A DNA stretch of 32,633 nucleotides from Gemmatimonadales bacterium (GTDB taxonomy: Bacteria > Gemmatimonadota > Gemmatimonadetes > Gemmatimonadales > JACORV01). The position numbers and the translations under genes were made by a program. Under the pieces are notes generated by a model that was not told the DNA's origin, made no database searches, and worked only from the letters and a program-made list of their open reading frames with translations. Location: assembly GCA_035502185.1 (NCBI GenBank), contig DATJUT010000065.1, forward strand, positions 1-32,633, given 5' to 3'. Each line of letters opens with the position of its first letter. Within the stretch, counting starts at the first letter, position 1. Positions 28,400 to 32,633 of the stretch are shown here, in pieces.

Positions 28400-29731
28400 T
28401 CAGAACCCGTACTCGATCCCCAGCGTAAACAGCGAGTTCGGCCTCAATCCCCCCCGGTTCAGCGGCACCAGCGCGTTGGCGATCAGGGTCGGGCCGCCGG
28501 CCAGCGTGAACTTCATGCCGAGCGACCCGTTGATCAGGTCGTCGCGGATGTTGGGGATCTCGCTGGTGCGCACCGTGCGCGTGAACGGCTCGGTGTAGGT
28601 GACCGACTGCGGCACGGTCAGCTTGTCGTTGCCCACCTGCAGCTCCGAGATCAGGTCCGCCGCCAGCGTCACGCTCGGCGCCATCAGGTGGTCGAACCCC
28701 ACGGTTCCGAGCACGGCGTCGTTGCGGAATTCGCCGACGCGGCGCAGGTAGCCGACGTTGGCGTGGGGCGAGAAGGCGCCGAACCGCGCCGACACCACCG
28801 CCACCAGGCGGCCCGAGAACTGGCCGGCCCCCAGCAGGTCCTGCTCGCTGCCGGTCGGGAAGCGGCCGTCGGCGAGCAGCGCCAGGCTGCTCTGGTCGGA
28901 GTTGTGCAGGTTGATCTTCATCCGGACGGCCACGTCGCCGATGCCGGTCGCCGAGCCCTGCACGAAGCGGGACGCACTCAGGACCGGGTTGGTGGCGGTG
29001 CCGGCGAAGTAGTGGAACGCGCTGTCGCCGCCGAACGGGATGATGTTGGCCTGGCTCTGGCCCACCAGCGACGTCGAGACGATGGGCAGCGCCACGCCGA
29101 AGTCGATGTGGTCGCTGATGCCGTACGTGAACACGAACGAGGCCAGCTGGACGGTGATGTCCAGCGACAGGTTGAACGGCATGATGTCGTTCTCGAGTGT
29201 CGGCACGCCGTACGGAGTGCAGGACTTGCCGACGATGCTGTCGCAGGTCGGGCCCGTCACGTTCACGTGGGTGAACACCAGGTTCACGTTGTGGAGGTCC
29301 ACGCCCCGGATGGACGCGTAGCGGAAGGTGTTGTAGCTGAAGCCCACCAGCACCCGGCCGCTCCCCAGCGTCTGCCCGCGCTCGGCGAACACCGGGCCGG
29401 TCGAGACCGACGTCGGCACCGGCGTGCCGTTCTCGAACTTGAACGTGGTGCCGCCGCTCGCCGAGCTGAACGGGAAGTCGGCCACGTTGCCGCCCACCGC
29501 GTTGGTGATGAACGAGATGATGGTCCCGTTCTGGGACGCGGCCGACGGCTCGAAGTGGGTGCCGTGCAGCGCCACCGTGGCGGAGGCGTTGCCGGCGGTG
29601 CCCGCCAGGAACAGCGGGTCCTCGCCCGGGCCGAAGATGAACAGCTGGTTGATGTCGTCGCGCAGACCTTGGGCTGTGAGCGGCGTGGACAGCACGGCAC
29701 ACGCCGCCAGGCTCACGAGCAAGGCACGCAT
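28400..29731 (-). CDS. Outer-membrane beta-barrel protein of unknown function
   Basis: Exported protein of 443 residues, likely an outer-membrane channel or transporter-type barrel. Seen: a signal peptide (MRALLVSLAACAVLSTPLTA), alternating beta-strand segments across most of the length, and a C-terminal LFTLGIEYGF ending in Phe, the usual insertion signal for barrels. Internal strands include FVFTYGISDHIDFGVALPIV, GIGDVAVRMKINL and LALLADGRFPTGSEQDLLGA; the last resembles the phenol/MetA-pathway transporter-like barrels. The substrate is unknown. The ATG at 29731 has GGAGG five bases upstream and is the true signal-peptide start; a longer version to 29989 has no signal. A TTGACC-N16-TACAAT promoter lies about 60 bases before the start. 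Confidence 0.85.
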   Translation of the reverse strand: MRALLVSLAACAVLSTPLTAQGLRDDINQLFIFGPGEDPLFLAGTAGNASATVALHGTHFEPSAASQNGTIISFITNAVGGNVADFPFSSASGGTTFKFENGTPVPTSVSTGPVFAERGQTLGSGRVLVGFSYNTFRYASIRGVDLHNVNLVFTHVNVTGPTCDSIVGKSCTPYGVPTLENDIMPFNLSLDITVQLASFVFTYGISDHIDFGVALPIVSTSLVGQSQANIIPFGGDSAFHYFAGTATNPVLSASRFVQGSATGIGDVAVRMKINLHNSDQSSLALLADGRFPTGSEQDLLGAGQFSGRLVAVVSARFGAFSPHANVGYLRRVGEFRNDAVLGTVGFDHLMAPSVTLAADLISELQVGNDKLTVPQSVTYTEPFTRTVRTSEIPNIRDDLINGSLGMKFTLAGGPTLIANALVPLNRGGLRPNSLFTLGIEYGF

Positions 29732-29787
29732 TGGCCCTCCGCAGGGGGGATGCTGGGGTCCAGAATGCTGATGGATGAAGTCGGAAA

Positions 29788-29815
29788 TTGTATCTACACG
29801 GGGGCTAGGGGTCAA
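29788..29815 (-). promoter_or_regulatory. Promoter TTGACC-N16-TACAAT of the outer-membrane protein gene
   Basis: On the minus strand a -35 TTGACC (29810-29815) and a -10 TACAAT (29788-29793) with a 16-base spacer. Transcription would begin near 29781, giving a leader of about 50 nt with GGAGG before the ATG at 29731. The 232-base gap between divergent genes contains nothing else clear. Confidence 0.6.
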
Positions 29816-29963
29816 ACGGGCTGGAGGGCGGTGAATGGACCGGGGACCAATTATCGGCGGAGCGTGGTCGTGCCAGGTTCCGCGGGCGCGCTGACGCCCG
29901 GCTGACGCCGGGTCGGTAAGCTGCATCGGCGCATCGCAGGCGACCCCCGACGGAGGCACCAGA

Positions 29964-30887
29964 GTGGCGACACGACGCCGTTTCGGCATCCCGCTCCTCC
30001 TCGCGGCGCTGGCCGTTCCCGGCGGCCGGCTCGCGGCCCAGACGGCGTACCAGGACGCCCTCGCGGCGTTCGCGGCGAACGACTACGACCGCGCGAGCCG
30101 GCTGGCGCAGCGCGCGGCCCAGGCCGAGCCGGAACGGGCGGAGGTGCAGATGCTGGTGGGCGACGTCGCGTGCGCGGTCGCGACCGGCGGGGGGCCGGGC
30201 GCGCTCGCGGCCTGGCGGAAGTGCGGGGCGGCCTACCGGCGCGGGGTCGAGCTGGCGCCCGACAGCCTGTCGTACCTGGAGTCGCTCGCCGGCTTCCTGG
30301 AGCACGCGCCCCGCGCCGCGGGTGGCGACCGGGACTCGGCGTTCAGGGTCGCGGAGGGTCTGCGGAAGCGCGACGACGGGCGCGGCGCCTTCCTGATGGC
30401 GGGGATGCTCTCGCGCGGGAGCGCGGTGTCGAAGCTCAGGGCGGACTCGCTGATGGAGGCCGTCGGCCTGGCCCATCCGGCGGACTTCGGGGTCGCCTTC
30501 CGCGTCGCGCAGTATTGGACCGTGAGACACCGGCCCGAGCGGGCGCTGGCCGCGTATCGTCGGCTGGTGGACGCCGATCCCGACGACGTCCTGGGCCAGT
30601 ACTTCCTGGGGCGGCAGATGGTGGAGATGAAGCTGAGCCCGCGCGAGGCGCAGGATCACCTGGTGCGCGTGATGGGGGTGCTGCAGCCGCCGCCGGCGGC
30701 GGGCGCCATCCCCACCTTCGCGGTGGGTGCGCCGTGGTGGCGGCTGGGTCAGACGTACGAGCAGCTGGGCATGCCGGACAGCGCGCGCTGGTGCTTCGAA
30801 GGGGCGCTGAGCCTCAACCCGCAGCTCTTCGAGGCGAAGCAGTCGCTCGACTCGCTCAACCGCCGCTCGAGGGCGCGGGGGAGATAG
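29964..30887 (+). CDS. Exported TPR protein
   Basis: Exported protein of 307 residues, function unknown. Seen: a signal peptide (MATRRRFGIPLLLAALAVPG through RLAAQ), an N-terminal pair of TPR-like helices (about residues 28-60, YQDALAAFAANDYDRASRLA), a central helical region, and C-terminal TPR-like units (about 200-300, PERALAAYRRLVDADPDD, GQTYEQLGMPDSARWCFEGA). Such proteins commonly scaffold protein assemblies in the periplasm; no catalytic residue is seen. The GTG at 29964 has GGAGG at 29952-29956, seven bases upstream. It lies alone between divergent and convergent neighbours. Confidence 0.82.
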   Translation: MATRRRFGIPLLLAALAVPGGRLAAQTAYQDALAAFAANDYDRASRLAQRAAQAEPERAEVQMLVGDVACAVATGGGPGALAAWRKCGAAYRRGVELAPDSLSYLESLAGFLEHAPRAAGGDRDSAFRVAEGLRKRDDGRGAFLMAGMLSRGSAVSKLRADSLMEAVGLAHPADFGVAFRVAQYWTVRHRPERALAAYRRLVDADPDDVLGQYFLGRQMVEMKLSPREAQDHLVRVMGVLQPPPAAGAIPTFAVGAPWWRLGQTYEQLGMPDSARWCFEGALSLNPQLFEAKQSLDSLNRRSRARGR

Positions 30888-30949
30888 CTCCGCACCGCAA
30901 CAATTGGCTCAGCGGCTCGGCTATCGGGGCGGTAGCGGCGCACGGAACG

Positions 30950-30983
30950 CGAAAAGGCCGAGGCACACGCCCCGGCCCTTTCG
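30950..30983. terminator. Bidirectional terminator-like hairpin
   Basis: CGAAAAGGCCG (30950-30960) pairs with CGGCCCTTTCG (30973-30983) at 10 of 11 positions, with a 12-base loop. T-runs follow on both strands (TTTCGTTT on plus, TTTTCG on minus). It lies 62 bases after the TPR gene and downstream of the tRNA on the minus strand, so it can end both transcripts. Confidence 0.65.
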
Positions 30984-31004
30984 TTTACGCAGCGCACTGG
31001 CTGC

Positions 31005-31022
31005 CGCGGAGACCTCGCAAGT
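31005..31022 (+). pseudogene. Inverted partial copy of the tRNA anticodon arm
   Basis: CGCGGAGACCTCGCAAGT matches the tRNA sequence (on minus, 31121-31138) at 17 of 18 bases, but lies on the plus strand, about 55 bases past the tRNA 3' end. ACTGG occurs 4 bases upstream in both, so the similarity extends to about 27 bases (23 identical). A 7-bp hairpin AGCCGAG/CTCGGCT follows at 31024-31043. It is a decayed duplicate or a pairing partner of the tRNA. Confidence 0.55.
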
Positions 31023-31077
31023 GAGCCGAGTATAAGCTCGGCTGCGCGTGAACCGCAAGATCCAAAGTGCGCGGCGG

Positions 31078-31161
31078 TGCAGGTGGTGGGACTCGAACCC
31101 ACAAGGGCTTTCGCCCAGAGACTTGCGAGATCTCCGCGTCTACCAGTTCCGCCACACCCGC
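31078..31161 (-). tRNA. Long-variable-arm tRNA with anticodon CGC and G3:U70 (alanine-like identity on a leucine-type body)
   Basis: An 84-nt cloverleaf fits without forcing. Acceptor GCGGGTG pairs with CACCTGC, including a G3:U70 wobble; discriminator A73; CCA is not encoded. D-arm GCGGAACTGGTAGACGC is the typical leucine-tRNA form. Anticodon stem GAGAT/GTCTC with loop CTCGCAA gives anticodon CGC (at 31125-31127 on plus GCG), reading GCG, an alanine codon. The 15-nt variable region has a GGGC/GCCC stem with a GAAA loop. T-arm GTGGG/CCCAC with TTCGAGT. In established work, AlaRS recognises G3:U70, while bacterial LeuRS looks at A73 and the long-arm body and ignores the anticodon. So charging with Ala would give correct decoding, and charging with Leu a missense tRNA. 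Which occurs cannot be told from sequence. Confidence 0.82.
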
Positions 31162-31338
31162 ACCCCAACCGGCTGCAGACCCTGGTATCCCCGAAGGGCG
31201 GTACGCGTGACCCCACAGGTGCCGCCGACCGCGGGGCCACGATAAGCGGCGGCGACGGTGGCTCATCATCGTTCGGTTGCGGACGGAGGCGCGGCGAGTG
31301 CAACTTGCGCCTTCCCGTTCGCCATCCCGGAGCCTGCC

Positions 31339-32633
31339 GTGCGCGTGTCCTTCCCACAACCCACAACCCACAACCTGCTAACGGCCCTCCTTGGCGCCGC
31401 GATGCTTCTTTGCGCGGCCGCCGCCCCTCTCCGCGCCCAGGACCCGAGCCTCTGGTCCGCCGCCCTCAGGTGGCGGAACATCGGCCCGTTTAGAGGCGGC
31501 CGCACGGTTGCTGCAGTCGGAGTCCCAAGCCAGCCATCAGTCTTCTACATCGGCGTCAACAACGGCGGTGTCTGGAAGACCGACGACTACGGGCGCACCT
31601 GGAACCCCATCTTCGACGCTCAGAGCACCGGCTCGATCGGCGCCATCGCCGTCGCGCCGAGCGATCCCAACGTGGTCTACGTCGGCAGCGGCGAGGGCCT
31701 GCAGCGGCCCGACCTCTCCGTCGGCAACGGCATGTACAAGTCCGCCGATGCCGGCCGCACCTGGACGCATCTCGGCTTGGACGACGCGCAGCAGATCGCC
31801 CAGATCGTGGTGGACCCGCGCGACGCGAACCGCGTGCTCGTGGCGGTGATGGGGCACCCGTACGGCCCGAACGAGACGCGCGGCGTGTTCCGCTCGACCG
31901 ACGGCGGCGCGACCTGGACCAAGGTGCTCTACCAGGACGAGAACACGGGCGCGATGGACCTCGTGTTCGATCCGGCGAGCGCCGACACCGTGTTCGCGGT
32001 GATGTGGGCGGCGCGGCAGCCGCCGTGGGAGACGCCCGACGCCAACAGCTGGCAGATGCCGTCGCACAACGGCCTCTACCGCTCGACCGACAACGGCGTC
32101 ACGTGGGCGCGCTTCGGCGCCGGCCTGCCCGACTCGGCCGACGGCGTGGGCCGGATCGGCCTCGGCACGTCGGAGAGCGAGCCGCGGCGGATGTACGCCA
32201 TCGCGCCCGACGGCAAGAAGGCGGGGCTCTACCGCAGCGACGACGGCGGCGCCAACTGGCGGCTCGTCAACACCGACGAGCGGCTGTGGGACCGCGACGG
32301 CGACTTCAGCGAAGTGAAGGTGGATACCAAGAACGCCGATGTCGTATACGTCATAGACGTCTCGTCGTGGAAGAGCACGGACGGCGGCGCGCACTTCGTC
32401 GGCTTCAAGGGAGCGCCGGGCGGCGACGACCCGCACCGGCTGTGGATCAACCCGAACGATCCGCGGACGATGATCCTCGCCGGCGACCAGGGCGCGTGCG
32501 TCAGCGTCAACGGCGGCGACACGTGGAGCAGCTGGTACAACCAGCCCACGGCGCAGTTCTACCACGTCATCACCGACGACCAGTTCCCCTACCGCGTCTA
32601 CGGCGGGCAGCAGGAGAGCGGCTCGGCGTGGGT
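31339..32633 (+). CDS. Sortilin-like (VPS10/BNR-type) beta-propeller protein, partial
   Basis: Exported protein, truncated by the window end at residue 431. Seen: repeated Asp-box-like motifs (STDGGATW, SADAGRTW, STDNGVTW, SDDGGANW, VNGGDTW) spaced through the sequence, as in the ten-bladed propellers of sortilin and BNR-repeat glycosidases. Common in Gemmatimonadota and related phyla as large secreted proteins; the ligand or substrate is unknown. Start: GTG at 31339 has CCGGAG six bases before it and gives a full signal peptide ending LRAQ, although three CCCACAA heptamers then lie inside it. The ATG at 31402 would leave only a 13-residue hydrophobic stub without a basic N-region. Later frames at 31258 and 31345 are also open. 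Confidence 0.85.
   Translation, partial: MRVSFPQPTTHNLLTALLGAAMLLCAAAAPLRAQDPSLWSAALRWRNIGPFRGGRTVAAVGVPSQPSVFYIGVNNGGVWKTDDYGRTWNPIFDAQSTGSIGAIAVAPSDPNVVYVGSGEGLQRPDLSVGNGMYKSADAGRTWTHLGLDDAQQIAQIVVDPRDANRVLVAVMGHPYGPNETRGVFRSTDGGATWTKVLYQDENTGAMDLVFDPASADTVFAVMWAARQPPWETPDANSWQMPSHNGLYRSTDNGVTWARFGAGLPDSADGVGRIGLGTSESEPRRMYAIAPDGKKAGLYRSDDGGANWRLVNTDERLWDRDGDFSEVKVDTKNADVVYVIDVSSWKSTDGGAHFVGFKGAPGGDDPHRLWINPNDPRTMILAGDQGACVSVNGGDTWSSWYNQPTAQFYHVITDDQFPYRVYGGQQESGSAW
31353..31373 (+). repeat. Three tandem CCCACAA heptamers at the start of the sortilin-like gene
   Basis: CCCACAA is repeated perfectly three times (31353-31359, 31360-31366, 31367-31373), the complement of the GGTTGTGG units of the intergenic repeats. 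No G-rich partner arm is seen nearby. It lies between the possible start codons of the sortilin-like gene. Confidence 0.8.

Noticed and set aside
29732-29989. N-terminal extension of the outer-membrane protein
   Set aside because: The extension has no signal peptide; the ATG at 29731 begins a clear one and has a Shine-Dalgarno.
12025-31373. CRISPR array
   Set aside because: The repeats are short 7-base units in separate gaps, without regular unique spacers or cas genes.

Overview
This is a very GC-rich window (estimated by eye at about 70% G+C) in which genes fill nearly all the space. The mix of families suggests a Gram-negative, probably soil-type bacterium close to Gemmatimonadota: a secreted sortilin-like beta-propeller protein, a DUF5916-type outer-membrane protein, a secreted M14 peptidase, Ser/Thr kinases fused to a TolB/FlgO-like domain plus TPRs, and many exported proteins with an 'Ala-Gln' signal-peptidase site. 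The phylum is inferred from gene content; no rRNA or other marker lies in the window.

Layout. 64-5576 (+): four-gene exopolysaccharide operon with overlapping or near-touching ends (BY-type tyrosine autokinase/Wzz, SLBB export protein, UDP-GlcNAc 2-epimerase WecB, GT2 glycosyltransferase). 5677-7209 (-): secreted TolB/FlgO-TPR protein. 7547-9214 (+): secreted M14 metallocarboxypeptidase. 9376-11153 (+): P-II/ammonium-transporter operon behind the richest regulatory region of the window. 11335-18267 (+): Gly-rich lipoprotein, exported two-domain rhodanese, orphan zinc-ribbon protein, DUF5916 outer-membrane protein, cupredoxin lipoprotein and an FAD/NAD(P) oxidoreductase. 18382-20631 (+): Ser/Thr kinase-TolB-TPR fusion, convergent with a hybrid histidine kinase (20660-23581, -). 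23685-24905 (-): radical-SAM-family protein that has lost all three cluster cysteines. 25188-28291 (+): orphan protein, methyltransferase and a membrane Ser/Thr kinase. 28400-29731 (-): outer-membrane beta-barrel protein. 29964-30887 (+): TPR protein. 31078-31161 (-): an unusual long-variable-arm tRNA. 31339 to the edge (+): sortilin-like protein, cut by the window end.

Two signals are not explained by ordinary annotation. First, the tRNA has a leucine-type body and long variable arm but an alanine anticodon (CGC) and a G3:U70 pair, the main alanine identity element; an 18-nt inverted copy of its anticodon arm lies just downstream. Second, the intergenic spaces carry related GTTG-core repeats, often with 7-nt spacing and arranged as inverted repeats. 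One kind (GGGGGTTGGG) begins directly at stop codons, one (GGTTGTAGG-like) sits between co-directional genes, and one (GTTGCGAG-like) includes 40-bp inverted arms in a divergent promoter region. Several genes also appear to be leaderless, with a -10 hexamer exactly 6 nt before the start codon.
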